Source: Cryptomeria japonica
Lineage: Eukaryota; Streptophyta; Pinopsida; Cupressales; Cupressaceae
Assembly (NCBI RefSeq): GCF_030272615.1
Contig: NC_081414.1
Span: forward strand, 910,911,009 to 910,975,008
Direction of reading: 5' to 3'
DNA: 64,000 nt
In this document: positions 23,966-35,672 of the stretch, piece after piece
How positions within the stretch are numbered: position 1 is the first letter of the stretch
Layout: every line of letters begins with the position of its first letter
Translations under genes and position numbers: made by a program
The notes under the pieces: model-generated
Databases searched by the model: none
What the model saw: only the letters and a program-made list of their open reading frames with translations
Told to the model about the DNA's origin: nothing

Positions 23966-24822
23966 TAAATGACCTTTGAGGTTGAAATCTATGGCTTCAT
24001 ACCCGCTGACGGTTTTCCCAATTGTCTTGGTGATGGAGGAAGTGACATCAGTGAGAGTATAGGTTCTATCTTGTAGTTCTTAGTCAGGAATTCCATTTGA
24101 AATTACCCCTTGAAGTCACGCAAGCATGATTGAGGCCTATAGCCCAACAAGGTACCAAAACAAGATGTAGTCATGTAAACGTGATTGAGACCGCGAGGCC
24201 CTACAAAATGCTCGATATGAGAGATCTCAAAGAGAAAACTCAAATAATCCCATCCTCTGAAGCATTAATCACCAGAGGCCTATTTATTATAGTGAGTTGG
24301 AATGCTTAGGTCCAGCTATACTCACTTGGGTCGTTCTCACAGGTTGATTACTTTTTCCCACTGTGATAGACCTGCTAAAGGTACGCAAATCTCAAAACTC
24401 AGAAAAAAGCTTTGAGGGTCTAGATTCCTGATTGTCTATGAAAGACAAGAGCATACTCTCCTACCTCTTAGATTTTTCTGAAAACATGAAAGACAAATTT
24501 TTTCTTTAACCAGATAGCAATTTAAGTTCCTAAGAAAATACTAAATGAATACACAATGTTTAGTCGATTCTCCTTAGGCAACCTGCAAAACCAATATTTC
24601 AGCAGTCATTTTCTTCTTGATTCTTTGGCAGACGTATGTTTGATTGATAGATTCTTTGACAAGCGTCCTGAAAACATTAAAATCCCAAAATTAGTTTCCA
24701 AACTAATATAAAAAAATAATTATCAAAAGAAAATTCTAGCATGCAAATTATAACTTAAACTAATCTAACAAGAATTTCCATTTTTTATGACTATCCTAGT
24801 TATGACAGTTTTGATAGTACTG
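23966..24822 (-). other. Element B leader, no coding recognised
   Basis: Several short structured segments but no gag or protease frame. A segment with CACTTGGGTC followed by TTCTC (24326-24345, plus-strand reading) has a counterpart in element D's leader (54296-54315). Confidence 0.5.
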
Positions 24823-25556
24823 CACTCTGTCATTTATAAATTTTGAACCAGAAATAATTTGGAAAATATCTTTAGTGGAAATGTGGGAAACTGGGTTTTA
24901 CAAAACATATTACAATTTGGGTTAGATCCAACGGTTCAATAAAAAGGTATACTCTCTGAACTGAGACTATTTTTGACTGTCACATAAAAATGAGTAAAAT
25001 GACACTCTTGCACTCTGTCAATCATAACTTTCAAACCCAAAATATTTAGGAAAATCCCTTCTGTCAACCTATATAAAACTTGATTTGAAACAACATATCA
25101 AAAATTTGATGAGATCCAACAGTTCAATAAAATGTTATTCTCTCCAAACCGAGACCCATTTTGACTATCATAGAAAAATGAGTAAAATGATAGTCCTACA
25201 CTTTGTCAATCATAACTTTCAAAACCAAATGATTTAAGAAAATTCCTTTGGTGTACCTATATAAAAATTGATTTTAAAACTAATATCCAAAATTGGTTGA
25301 GATCCAACGGTTCAATAAAAAGTTATACTCTCCAAACCGAGACCATTTTTGACTGTCATAGAAGAATGAGTAAAATGACAATCCTGCACTCTGTCAATCA
25401 TAACTTTCAAACCCAAAATCTTTAGGAAAATCCCTTTGGTGAACCTGTAGACAACTTGAGTTTAAATAACATATCAAAACTTAGTTGAGATCTAATGGTT
25501 CAATAAAACGTTATGCTCTCCAAACCGAGACCATTGTTGACTGTCATAGAAGAATG
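24823..25556 (-). repeat. 188-bp tandem repeat in element B leader
   Basis: The marker word CACTCTGTC (with one variant, CACTTTGTC) begins at 24823, 25011, 25199 and 25387, exactly 188 bases apart. About 3.9 copies are present and differ by scattered substitutions. Each unit includes GAGATCCAACGGTTCAATAA and CTCCAAACCGAGAC blocks. The array lies between the primer-binding site and the first coding segment. Confidence 0.95.
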
Positions 25557-25652
25557 ATAAAAAAGAAGATTTTTATTTGCAAATTTAACACATGTTTATT
25601 AGTTATAAAAACCAAACATTAAATTTGTTCAAGAAACATTAAAAATATTGTA

Positions 25653-25683
25653 GTTGTGGGTTCGAGCCCCACGGTGGGTGCCA
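25653..25683 (-). promoter_or_regulatory. Element B primer-binding site, tRNA-Lys type
   Basis: Four bases from the 5' LTR, the minus strand reads TGGCACCCACCGTGGGGCTC and continues the match for 31 bases. By memory of the plant tRNA-Lys 3' half (acceptor arm and T arm), only about two positions differ. The plus-strand copy therefore looks like the end of a tRNA, but it is a primer site and not a gene. A match this long is unusual. Confidence 0.8.
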
Positions 25684-25687
25684 GAAA

Positions 25688-27456
25688 TGTGTGTGTGAAA
25701 AGTGGACTAAGAATCTGTACCTGCAAGACACAACACTTCAATCAAGTCATTACATGCATGGTTAATCAACTATAATCAATGAATAATAAACCATAACAAA
25801 TCGACCCATTGCCTTCTAAAAGATGCGAGTATAAGATTGCTCTTAGATTATTTAGCAATACTAGTGACTAGACAACATCAAAACGAAGGATTTTATCTAT
25901 ATGAACATGATGAATGCTAGATGGATGCAATATTGATCTAACAAGATTTAAACAATATTAAGCTAAATGATTTAAGCAATGTGAAATAATTAATATGCAA
26001 TATTCAATAAACCTAGAGCAAAAACATTATAATAATGATGTATTCTCTAGCCTCTTTTGAATGAGAGATGATCCTGAGTTTATAGAAAATTTAGAAAGAA
26101 ACCAACAGCTAAGATCAACTGATGATGAGCGGTCAAGATTTTCCAAGAGGAAGCACAATTCAGGTGAATTGATGTGATTGGATGCTTTTCTCAGTTTTAA
26201 AGGAAGTTGAACTAAATTTAAGATTAAAAAGAGGAAAAAACTGATTTATTCTCTATTTCATTCTGTAGACACCTAAAATTGTCCAGTCTAATTAAATAAA
26301 TCTTTATTTATTTAATTAATTCATTTATCCTCTTCTAGCCTTATTTCTCATTTAAATAAATACATTTATTTATTTAAATTACCCTTTGCCTAAATTAAAT
26401 AAATATCTTATTTATTTAATTGATCCCACTTCTTCTATTAAATAAATCTTTATTTATTTAATTAATTCATTAACCTTTTCTACCCATGACACATGTCATT
26501 CATCTCTTAATTCATACACTACCTACCCATTTCATAATTTTATTATTTCCTCTACCTACCCTCTAATCATAGCCGATCTCCTTTTACACCTCTCAATCTT
26601 ATCCCTCCATTTCATATTGTGTCTTCTATATAAGGAGATGCTTCCTTCATTATCAAACCTTGGCTAATCAATTTATGCACTTGACTACACTACGATCCTA
26701 CTTGCAACCACATTCCGTTCTTTGTTGAGCTCTTGTGCACATAATATCTGAGAGCAAATATATCAAGCAAGATCAATGGAGATAGGAAGAATGGAGATTC
26801 AAACACTATTGGACATGTGATGGTATAATCTTTGTGATTTCATTTGATTTACATTGTCTTAGGTAATCTTCATATGTTATGGTGGATCTTTGTTGTTGTT
26901 AGGCTAGGGTTTTGTGGTTGAATTCATTTAGTCTTTCAATATTGTTATTATTGTATCCATTTTCACCATATACACATTCAATTTTAATATTTAATTGTTT
27001 TAATTGCTTTCTTTGAGATTATCTATCAATTTTTAATTTGTTTTTTTCAAGATCATCTCCAATTGATTTATTTTCTCAAATTTTAATTCGTTTTTGTCAA
27101 TTAATTCATTTTTTGATTTATTTCCATTTTTGAAGATTTGTGCTCATAATTTCCAATTCCTCTTTCTTGATTTGTTTTTTTTTTGAAGATTTATGGCAAT
27201 TTGATCTATTTAATTAAATATCCTAGGATATTTAATTAAAATAAATAAGATAATTGTTTAAAATGATTTACTTGGAATGATTAATTAATTAATAAATATT
27301 TAATTAATATGGAGTGATTGATTTGCCATGTGACATTTGATGATTAAAGAATTAATTGTGTGCTCAAGATTTATTTAATTGCCTTTGGTTAGGACCTTGG
27401 TGACGTTGTCGAGATTAGGGGCCCATGGTTTAGATGACCATTTTTAGGGTATTACA
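25688..27456 (-). repeat. Element B right LTR (5' LTR), carrying a solo LTR
   Basis: It starts TGTGTGTGTG and ends GGGTATTACA like its partner. It lacks the 381-bp duplication but contains a D-family solo LTR at 26264-26974. Outside these differences the two LTRs are close, which suggests a moderate age. Confidence 0.93.
26264..26974 (+). mobile_element. D-family solo LTR inside element B's LTR
   Basis: 711 bp, starting TGTAGACACC and ending CCATATACA, flanked by cattc (26259-26263 and 26975-26979). The other B LTR has the uninterrupted target. It matches, in opposite orientation, the LTRs of element D (35673-36442 and 55124-55871), including the U3 series of taaataaat/atttattta palindromes. 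Confidence 0.95.
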
Positions 27457-27461
27457 CTTTC

Positions 27462-30177
27462 ATTGCCCTCATTCCCAAAATCCAAGGTGCAGACTCTATG
27501 GACAAGTTTAGACCAATCAGCTTATGCAACTCGCTTTATAAGATTATTTCCAAGGTTCTTACCACCAGAATTTTGACTGTCCTTCCTTCTTTGATTAATC
27601 ATCAGCAAAATGGTTTTGTCCCTGGTAGACAAATCCTCGACTCCATTATAACTGTCCATGAGAACATTCATTCTCTTGTTAAGGCTAAGAAGCAGGGTCT
27701 CATCCTTAAGCTTGATCTCTCCAAGGCCTACGACCGGGTTGACTGGCCTTTTCTTGTGAAGGTTCTTATGGCTTATGGTTTTTACACTAAATGTGTTGAC
27801 CTCTTCAACCAACTTATTACTTCAACTTGTTTTGTTGTTCTTGTTAATGGTTCCCCTTCCCCCTTCTTCCAAGCTTCCAGAGGTCTAAGCCAAGGGGATC
27901 CCATTTCTCCTATCCTCTTTATCATTATGGTAGAATGTTTTTGTAGGTCCATGGAAAATATGGTTATGGAAGGTTCTTTTAAGGGACTCCAACCTTCTTC
28001 TGCTGACATTATTTGCTCCCATCAACAGTTTGTGGACGATACTATTATCATGGGGGAATCAAGTATTTATAAAGCTAGAACCCTAAAGAATACTCTTTGT
28101 AAGTTTGCCTCAGCTTCTAGTCAGCTCATCAATTGGGTCAAAAGCGAAGTTTTTTTCATGAATACTCTAGAGAGAAGACAACAAAGAATCAACAGAATCT
28201 TGGAATATAGGATTGTTGATCTTCCCATGACCTATCTTGGCCTCCCTATGGGCATTGCACCTCCTAATTCTTTTTGGAGCTCATTAGTGGATAAATTTCA
28301 TAAAAAATTAGCTGGTTGGAAAGGAGCCCTTTTGAGTCAAGCTGGAAAGCTTCAACTTCTAAAAGCTTCTCTTCAAAGCATACCGATCTATGCCCTAAGC
28401 CTTTTTTAGAATTCTAGTTAAGTATGCTGATGCAACTGAGAAAATTCAAAGAAAATTTCTATGGTAAAGGGTTGAGGATAAGAAAATAATGTCTCTTGTG
28501 GCTTGGGATTAGGTATGCAGACCGAAAAGTAAAGGAGGTCTAGGCCTGAGAAGAATCTGAACCTTAAATGAAGGTCTCCTGTCCAAGAAGGTCTGGAGAA
28601 TGTTCCATTCAGATACTGAATGGTGTAAAATTTGGTGAAGTAAGTACTCTCTTATGTCCTCTTCTCTTTCTTCTTTTATCAATTCGGAAATCAGTATTAA
28701 TGGGTCCCATATATGGAATCATGCCTCTAAGTGCAGAGAAAGCATTGCCAAAGGAGTTATATGGAAAGTAGGAAATGGTAGGAGAGCTAGATTGTGGGAA
28801 GACCCCTAGCTTTTTGATAAACCCTTGACTGACTTCCCTAAATGGGCCCCTTATGCTCCCTCCTGTATTAGAATTTTTGGCACTTTAGTTGAAGGGTATT
28901 GGACTGACAATAAATGGCAGAACATTGAAAGTATCCACCCAAGCCTCATAAAGCTCAAGATCCACCTATCATTGGTCTGGTTGAACAAAGAGGAAGATTC
29001 CCTCATATGGAAATATGAATCCAAAGGTATCATTACTGTTTCTTCAATGTATGGTGTTCTCTCCTCCACCCCTCCTGATAATCCTTTCTGGTCTAAATCT
29101 TGGATTAAGGGTCTGACCCCCAAAATCAACTTTTTCTATTGGACTATTCTTCAAAATAAAATCTTGACCCTAGATAACCTCAAGGGTAGAGGTTTTGCCT
29201 TTCCTAATAGATGTGCTCTGTGTCTTAAGGAGGAAGAGTCAGTGGACCACTTGGCCATCCACTGTTCCTTTTCTGCCTCTGTCTGGGAAAGATTTCTTAA
29301 ATGTTTTAGCATTGATTGGGTGTTTCCTAAAACTATCAGTGAGTTATTCTACTCCTGGAATATCCATTGGTCTAACTCATTTTTGAGATCTCTATGGTAG
29401 CTATCACTTCCTCACATCCTGTGGGGATTATGGAAAGAAAGAAACAATCATATATTCAGGGACACACCCCTCAACCAGGATATTGTATTCCAGAATATAC
29501 AATGGGCGATTGTGGAGAATATTGGGATCATTGGGGGTCCTTGTTTTTCGACCAACCCCCTAGAATCTAACATTTTAAGTTCCTGGAATTTGAAGAATGC
29601 TGGTAGCTCTGACCCCAAGCAAAACAAAAGACTTGAAGCAAGATGACAAACTCCCTCTCATGGTTGGTTCAAAGTCAATTTTGATGGTGCTGCAAAAGGT
29701 AATCCAGGCCCTGCGGGTTGTGGAGCTATTCTTAGAGATGATAAAGGTATATGCAAGGAAATGGCTGTTGTCCCAATAGGGAGTCAAACAAATCACAAAA
29801 CAAAAGCAATGACAACTCTTCAAGGAATTCTCCTCGCCAAAAGATGGAATTATCCCTACATATGGATTGAAGGGGATTCAAACAACATCATTAAATGTCT
29901 CAAGGGGACCTCTAAGCCCTCATGGTCTATCAATAATATTATAAAAGCCACTAGATACCTCATTAGCACTTTTGAAAAAAGTTACATATCTCATATCTAC
30001 CGTGAAGCCAATGGGTCTGCTGACTGGGAAACCAATGCGACGGTCAATAAAGATGAAATGATTACGTGGACGGAAGAACAAGGACTCCTTGAGGATGTCA
30101 GATTAATCATTTTTAAGGACCGATATAGTAGCACTCCAAAGATTTTTGATGGACAAAGCAATAATGAAACAGACTAA
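27462..30177 (+). pseudogene. LINE ORF2, part 3: RT, zf-RVT and RNase H
   Basis: It resumes IALIPKI and FRPISLCNS, then AYDRVDW, LSQGDPISPILF and the catalytic F-V-D-D (about 28030), with a C-terminal thumb to 28409. A frameshift near 28410 moves to another frame carrying KYADATEKIQRKFLW, a zf-RVT domain (NRCALCLKEEESVDHLAIHC, about 29205-29265) and an RNase H domain (FDGAAKGNPGPAGCGAILRD, about 29680-29740; IEGDSNNII; REANGSADW). In the RNase H the usual Glu (A-E-A context) is not present. Several in-frame stops are visible. This part would perform target-primed reverse transcription; the copy is inactive. Confidence 0.9.
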
Positions 30178-30334
30178 ATGGAGTACTCTGAGTTATTATA
30201 ATAATGTCAGCTTCATTTATTATAATATTCATTCTATCACTTCCCATGCTTTCTGGGTAATTTTGGTAGCTTTGAGAAACTTTTTGTCTAAAATTCTCTG
30301 CAAGTTTTATTTTTCTCCTCTGAACAACGAAAAC

Positions 30335-32046
30335 ATGGGCGGAAACAGACGTTGATACGAACCTAGCAGCTGCAAGGAATGGAAGCAGAAGGAGGAGGTC
30401 TGGAATATTTTGTAGAAGGATGGGTTTTCCAAATTTATGGAGAGACTCCATGGATGGGATGACACGGTCACCAGTTTCTTCTGCAAAAACTAGAGAAAGA
30501 GCATTTTGAAGATGGGAGACCAGTCTGTTGTTATAGATGAAGACCTTATCTCCCAAGCCACGGGTCTCTGAAGGGAAGGAAGCAACTTCTATAGAGACAG
30601 AAAAGTGAGTAAGAAGGCCATTGACAGATATCCTAAAACCAAAAAGGAGAAAAAATGCTTGGTGAAGCTAAGTAAAACTTACTATCCCCCTAGGACTTTT
30701 GTTAAACCATGGCGGGAGGTCCTCTTTGTTATAATACACTATATTACATTGGATGGTAGATTTACTAAAGTTTACGGATACCATTTTGTTTTGCTGAATC
30801 ATTTTAGGCTTGACGAGAAGGTTAACTTCCCTTATTTTCTGTTATGCTCCATGAATGCCACCATTAAGCCTATAAAAAGAACCCTATGGGGGACACTACC
30901 ATGCATCAAGGTTTAATGGTTCTTATTTATGACCATCTCAAGGCTAATCAAATTGCCCGCCTGCAACCCTCTATTGAGTTTGAGGAGGATGGGTTAGACT
31001 CTATTTTTTCTATGGATGAGGATTCCGACAGTGACCCAATGAGTGACTCTGAGGAGAGTTTGGATGACTCAGAATTTGAAATAGGTAAGAAGAGGAAATA
31101 TATGAAAACCAGACCCTCTTCCTCAAAGGGTAAAAAAGCTAAAGGCAAAATCCTCCAAATTAGCTCCTTGGAGGAGGAGGAGGTCTCTGAAGATTCAAAG
31201 AAGGAGAAACCCTAGCGTTCTCTGAAAAAGAAAACTAAAGTCCATACCTAGACTAGAAACAAGCATAAGAGAAAGGAGGAGAATGTGAAGGAGCTAGAGG
31301 CTCATAAGTAGGAAAAGATTCTGGAAGCTAAGCAAAACCTGGAGGAGGTGACCACTAGAGAGGTTCATAGGGTTAATGACACAACTACTATTGGTGACAC
31401 TCCAAAAAAGGAACATGACAACTCTGGTAAGATTGATATTCCCCCAAACCCTCCTCTTGAGGGTATGAAAGGTTTTATGGACACCATGGAGTGGTTAATA
31501 ACTAGTCGCAAGAAAGTTGTGGATGACAACAAGAAGCTCAGCCATAAAATTCAGATTCTGGAAACTATCAACACTGGGGAAGGGAAGACTATGGCTGATT
31601 ATATTGAGGATCTAAAAAACACTATTGCAATAGCTAAAAACATAAGAGACTCCTTCAACCCTAGATTCGAGAAAATAGAGAAAGACCTGCTGGAGAGGAA
31701 AACTATTGTTGACACTATGGATCAAACTATATCGGGCATTGTCAGTAAAGTCAACAAAATTGAGGATTGCCTCAAGAGTATTGCAAAGCAAAGTTTACAC
31801 ATCCTGAAGGTTTTTGTTGGCAATACTAATACTCTCATCAGCAAATTGGACGAGGAGAAGGATACCCTGGACATTGATCCTGACACTGAAGGCAGGGAAG
31901 ATGCCCAAGGACCTAGAACAGGAACCAGAGATAAAAAGAAAGAAAAGAAGCCTAATAAGGACCTGGATGATCTCAAAGCTATCGCGACCACCTATGACCA
32001 GTTGGTGAAAAAGGCAGAGGACCTTCTGAAGACTATAACTATGTAG
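30335..32046 (+). pseudogene. Third coding region inside the LINE, unrecognised family
   Basis: A coding remnant of about 560 codons follows ORF2 by 160 bases and lies within the TSD-bounded element. The N-terminal part (to about 30880) has the look of a globular domain (MERLHGWDDTVTSFF, VVIDEDLISQATGL, YITLDGRFTKVYGYHFVLLN). A frameshift near 30890 leads to an acidic Ser/Asp/Glu tract (about 31000-31070), a Lys-rich tract and a long helical, probably coiled-coil C-terminal region (31348-32046). Stops occur at 31213, 31246 and 31306. The N-terminal domain reminds me of plant transposon-associated proteins of unknown function. No enzymatic motif is seen. Confidence 0.6.
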
Positions 32047-32221
32047 TGCCTTCCTAGTTTCTTTATTGTTTCTATCTTTTGCTGTCTTTTTGGTTTGATG
32101 GCTTTTTTGCAAGTCATTTTGTAAGTGGAGTTTATGCTCTGGACTCTTAGATGACATATCTTAATTTCCTTTGTTAAAGGTTTTGGGTCTTGAAAACTTG
32201 TTTTTCTTAATTAATCAGAAT
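32047..32221 (+). other. LINE 3' tail region
   Basis: T-rich, non-coding. It ends TTAATTAATCAGAAT directly before the 3' target duplication, without a homopolymer A tail. Confidence 0.5.
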
Positions 32222-32236
32222 TGTTCACACACTTGG

Positions 32237-34782
32237 CTTGCAGAAAATCTTTTTTTTTTGTCTGAAAAAAAATTCTGAGATCCTGAGGTAACTACCCCAA
32301 AAATATTTTCCATGGGTTACACTTGACTGCAGAAATGGATTCCTCATTTTTAGAGCTTTCCATCGATATATAATACTTATATTTTTTTGGGCAAAAATAA
32401 TCCCTCAGCCATCAATCTCTTGGATGAGCTCAGTCATTAATTTTTGCCTTTTCACTATAGTCTAAAACTATATTTTAAACTTTTGAATTTCTCGCACAGC
32501 TCTCTGCCACATGTCACCTCTGGATTAGCTCATAAGTCCCTCTAGACTCCACCTGTCTTGCCACCTGGTCATGGCTAGACCCACCACTTTGTTGTCTCTA
32601 ATCTGATCATTTCCAACCTGCTTGTTCTTTATTTCTCCTCTAAATTGCTCTCCTGTTGGTTCCCACCACTTGGTCGCCAAGTCACGCCAATTAGCCATCG
32701 AGTTACTTTCCATCACGATATAGCAACCACCGTTGGATCATCCATCCGACCGTCAGATCTTCCTTGACTTGCCCACCCATTAATTTGCCTGGGCCACTCT
32801 CTCTTCTAGCGGGCTCGCCACGTGTGACATCCCGATTCATTCTGAGCCCACCTGGACGGCCACCTCAACTGCCACCTCACCAATCACTATGTCACGGGGA
32901 ATAACCATCAAGCATCTTTATCCCATGGTATAGCGACGATTGTTGATCTACTTTCAATATGCTCGATCCTTAACACCTGAGCCGCTCACCCTTTTCCACA
33001 CGTGCTTTGTCACCAAGTCGCGGGGAGTATTCGGCGGGCATCTTTCTATCGCGGTATAGCGACCACCGTCAAATTTTTTGCATCACCATCAGATCTTCCT
33101 TGACCTGCTTGAACTTTACCTTGGCTGATCTGCTCCCTTCTATCATGTGTCACCATGTGTCAGCCACTGGTTTGCCCATGGATCCACCTGGACCACCATG
33201 TTGCCTTTGGTTCTATTGGCTTGTTCGATATTATTCTTTCGGCCAAACTTCCTCCTTTGGTGAGCTGTTCACAAGTCTCATTGATACCGTAGTTTCATCG
33301 ATACCTTTTATTTTATCGGTGGGACTAGTTCTGATTTCTTCGATGTACCTTGTGTCGATGGAACTGATGTCTTCGGTGAGTCTTTTTAGAGATCCATCGA
33401 AGCCAAGGTTTGTTTGATAGATCACTCTTCAGTTTGTCTGTACATCCAACTAGCCACCATTTGGACCTGCCACTGGACTTGGGACTGCCTTGGTTCTTCT
33501 TCTACGCTTCGCCACATGGCACATCCTGATTGGCTCTGGGGTCCTTGTCCTGCCACCTCAATGCTGCCTAGACTCACCGCCGGAATGAAGCTCTTCATAA
33601 CCGTCTGCCTTAACTGCTTGCATTAACTGTTGGGCATAGTTCACCGCTAGTGGTTTGTCGCCATGTCACAAGGAATAACTGTCGCACACCTTTATGTTGC
33701 GGTATAGCGACGACCGTTGGATCATCTACGATCACCATTGATCTGCCCGACTTGCTCACTGGTTAATTTTGCCCTTCTGCTACAAAATTCAGGCGCTTTT
33801 GGATGCGCACGTATGCGGGGGCCCACCAATGTCTAGCAGCTCTTTGTCAAAAGCCCATAAGATTTGACACTATGGATGCGTGTGACCTTGCATTTAAATA
33901 CAAAAAAGTTCCTTCCCACTACCAATGTGGGATAAATGTCCATGCTTGAAAGTTTGTTTCCTTTGTAAACCCAATTTGGCGCCCAAGTAAAAATGTCTTA
34001 CACAGGCTGATTGCATTTGTTTTGAAGTTTCCTTTTACCTTCCATCTGCCACATAGGGGATTTGGTGATACACTTGCCAAATGAATTTTCCTAAAGGTTC
34101 TAATATCCATGCCATATCACGGGCAAGGAGAATACAAATGTCTTGTTTGAAATGGCCCTCTCAAATCATCAAAATTTTATAGGTCCCAACAGCTATGACT
34201 AGTGAAAAATCTAAAATTCTACTTTAGAGACATTGTAATTCTTAAACCCATGTGAGCTTCATTGCTTATGAGGAAAAGTGTGGAAAATATGTAGAAAAGA
34301 AAGTAGTATCAAAATAAAATAAATTCAAGAGAAAATAAAAAAATAAAAAGAAGAAAAATGATAAAAGGGAAATATCAAAATACTTGGCTTTGGGAGTGCA
34401 GACAGTTCTACAAGTACCAAAAGAAAATTTACCATAAGTAGAGCAATCTTTATGATATTACAATAATAACCTGATCGAGGCTATGGATTCTCGCTGACAT
34501 CGAGGCTCTATCCAGGATGCTTATGAAGTTTAGATAAATCACATAACTGGTCACAAGGGATTCTATGAGTAACAATTGCTCTTGTGAGATAGAATGAATA
34601 CACTTGCACACATGTAGGTGATCAATGACTAAGTGTTTTGATATAGTTTGAGATTTCTCTTACCATTTTAGTACATTTCCTAACATTTTGATAAGTTAGG
34701 GGGAATCAGTCAAAGATTTTGGGTTTGGAAGGAGTTATATTCTTAAAATGTTTAGGAACATCTCCCCATTGGAGTTGCCAGA
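32237..34782. other. GC-richer host stretch with a repeated core; no gene recognised
   Basis: A run at 32520-33770 is markedly richer in C and G than its surroundings and contains four diverged copies of a 60-75-base core (see separate entry), plus repeated CCACCTGG and GCCAC(G/A)TG words. The open frame at 33007-33417 has no domain. From 33800 to 34760 the DNA is plain and AT-rich, with no coding signal. The last bases before 34783 resemble a minus-strand primer site. Confidence 0.5.
32671..33727 (+). repeat. Four dispersed copies of a 'GGTATAGCGAC' core repeat
   Basis: Copies lie at about 32671-32742, 32887-32947, 33008-33070 and 33656-33727. Each has a G-T-C-A/G-C word, a G/C-rich CGGGGA-like or related stretch, GCATCTTT (or similar) and then CGGTATAGCGAC or a close variant followed by CCGTTGGATC or a variant. 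Spacing is irregular. The function is unknown. Confidence 0.75.
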
Positions 34783-35245
34783 TGTTGTGACCTTTTCACA
34801 CATTTCCCCATTGCGAATGGGGACCCCCTCTTTTTGCCAATAGTCTTAGGTGTCTCAAGGAGTCTAGTAGTAGTCAATTCTCAAGAGGCTAGTTTAGAGC
34901 TTAGTTATCTTTTAATACTACACACACTACAGTAAGGGAAAACTTATGAAATGAATTCAATACAATATTAAACCTAAAGTGTTAGATGAGAGTCAAGAGA
35001 TTCATTGAGAAAGGATTCACAATGCAACCTTCAGGTGAAAATGACTAAGTCATGAGATAGTTTTTTTGAGGAAGAGGAGAATTTGATCAAAAACTTGAAG
35101 ATGAAAAATGAATATCAAAATTTTACAAGTATGGATGAAAGCAAAAAGTAAATTTTTTCTTTGAACTCAAGGAATCCACGAAGTGACATTTCACTTTCCT
35201 TGAACTCAAGAAATCCCCGACCTCATTTCTCAATTTCTTTGACCC
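34783..35245 (-). repeat. Candidate LTR edge with adjacent primer-site-like sequence
   Basis: From 34783 the sequence reads TGTTGTGACC with a CCCCATTGCGAATGGGG inverted repeat. Immediately left, the reverse complement is TGGCAACTCCAATGGGGA, which has the form of a primer-binding site two bases from an LTR. If so, this is the 5' LTR of a minus-strand element whose body lies leftward. The other LTR was not found. The block continues after element C at 56624. Confidence 0.4.
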
Positions 35246-35672
35246 TGTAGTGTCATAAATTTGTGACCCCTGCAATTTTAATCACATTTGGGGTCCTCAC
35301 CTTGGCGATGACATCTCCTTCCTTAACTGAGACCTATTTCTGCATTTCCAACCCTTCACTCTTCCTCCTTCATGTCTTGTGTTTGCTTTAGACCCTATCC
35401 GGGCCCCAAAATAGGGTAGGACAGGGGCGTGGCACCCCTATCCTGACCCCTTAGGGTGGTCCTATGTTCGGTCTACCCGATCTCCTATGCATTTCTTGTC
35501 TTCGGGTATTTTATACCTCTTTGTCGGCCTTTAGTGGTTGAAAATTAATCCTTGAGGCATGTATAAAAGAGAATTCAATACCCTCATTCAAGGATGAATG
35601 AAAAATGAGAGAACAGATAGAGAGCATAAGGAGAAGATACAAGATTTCAAGGTCATCATCAAGCATTCAAGC

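Larger units (their letters stand above)
14892..27456 (-). mobile_element. Element B: Tat-like gypsy element with pol but no visible gag
   Basis: It is flanked by ctttc (14887-14891 and 27457-27461) and has LTRs at 14892-16322 and 25688-27456. The polypurine tract lies beside the left LTR and the primer site beside the right one, so it reads on the minus strand. After removal of the solo LTR in one LTR and a 381-bp tandem duplication in the other, both LTRs are about 1050 bp. Pol runs in a single minus frame from 23924 to about 19000, with point stops but no frameshift seen. No gag or protease is recognisable between the primer site and the G-patch. Confidence 0.93.
10002..32236 (+). mobile_element. 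LINE (L1-like), TSD-bounded and split by two insertions
   Basis: A perfect 15-base direct repeat, tgttcacacacttgg, stands at 10002-10016 and 32222-32236 and is read as the target duplication. Between them lie ORF1 (DUF4283 plus zinc knuckle), ORF2 (endonuclease, RT, zf-RVT, RNase H) and a third coding region. A solo LTR (1606 bp with one TSD) and element B (12570 bp with one TSD) interrupt ORF2. Removing them restores the ORF2 frame exactly at both junctions and leaves about 8.0 kb. There is no obvious poly(A) tail before the 3' repeat. The element starts only a few bases before ORF1, so it may be 5'-truncated. Confidence 0.85.

Noticed and set aside
25653-25683. tRNA-Lys gene (3' half)
   Set aside because: Only the T arm and acceptor strand are present, directly next to an LTR; it is a primer-binding site.
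30113-30556. 147-codon minus-strand frame
   Set aside because: Antisense to the LINE ORF2 end and third coding region.
33007-33417. 136-codon frame in the GC-rich island
   Set aside because: It spans the repeated core and has no domain; probably chance in less AT-rich DNA.
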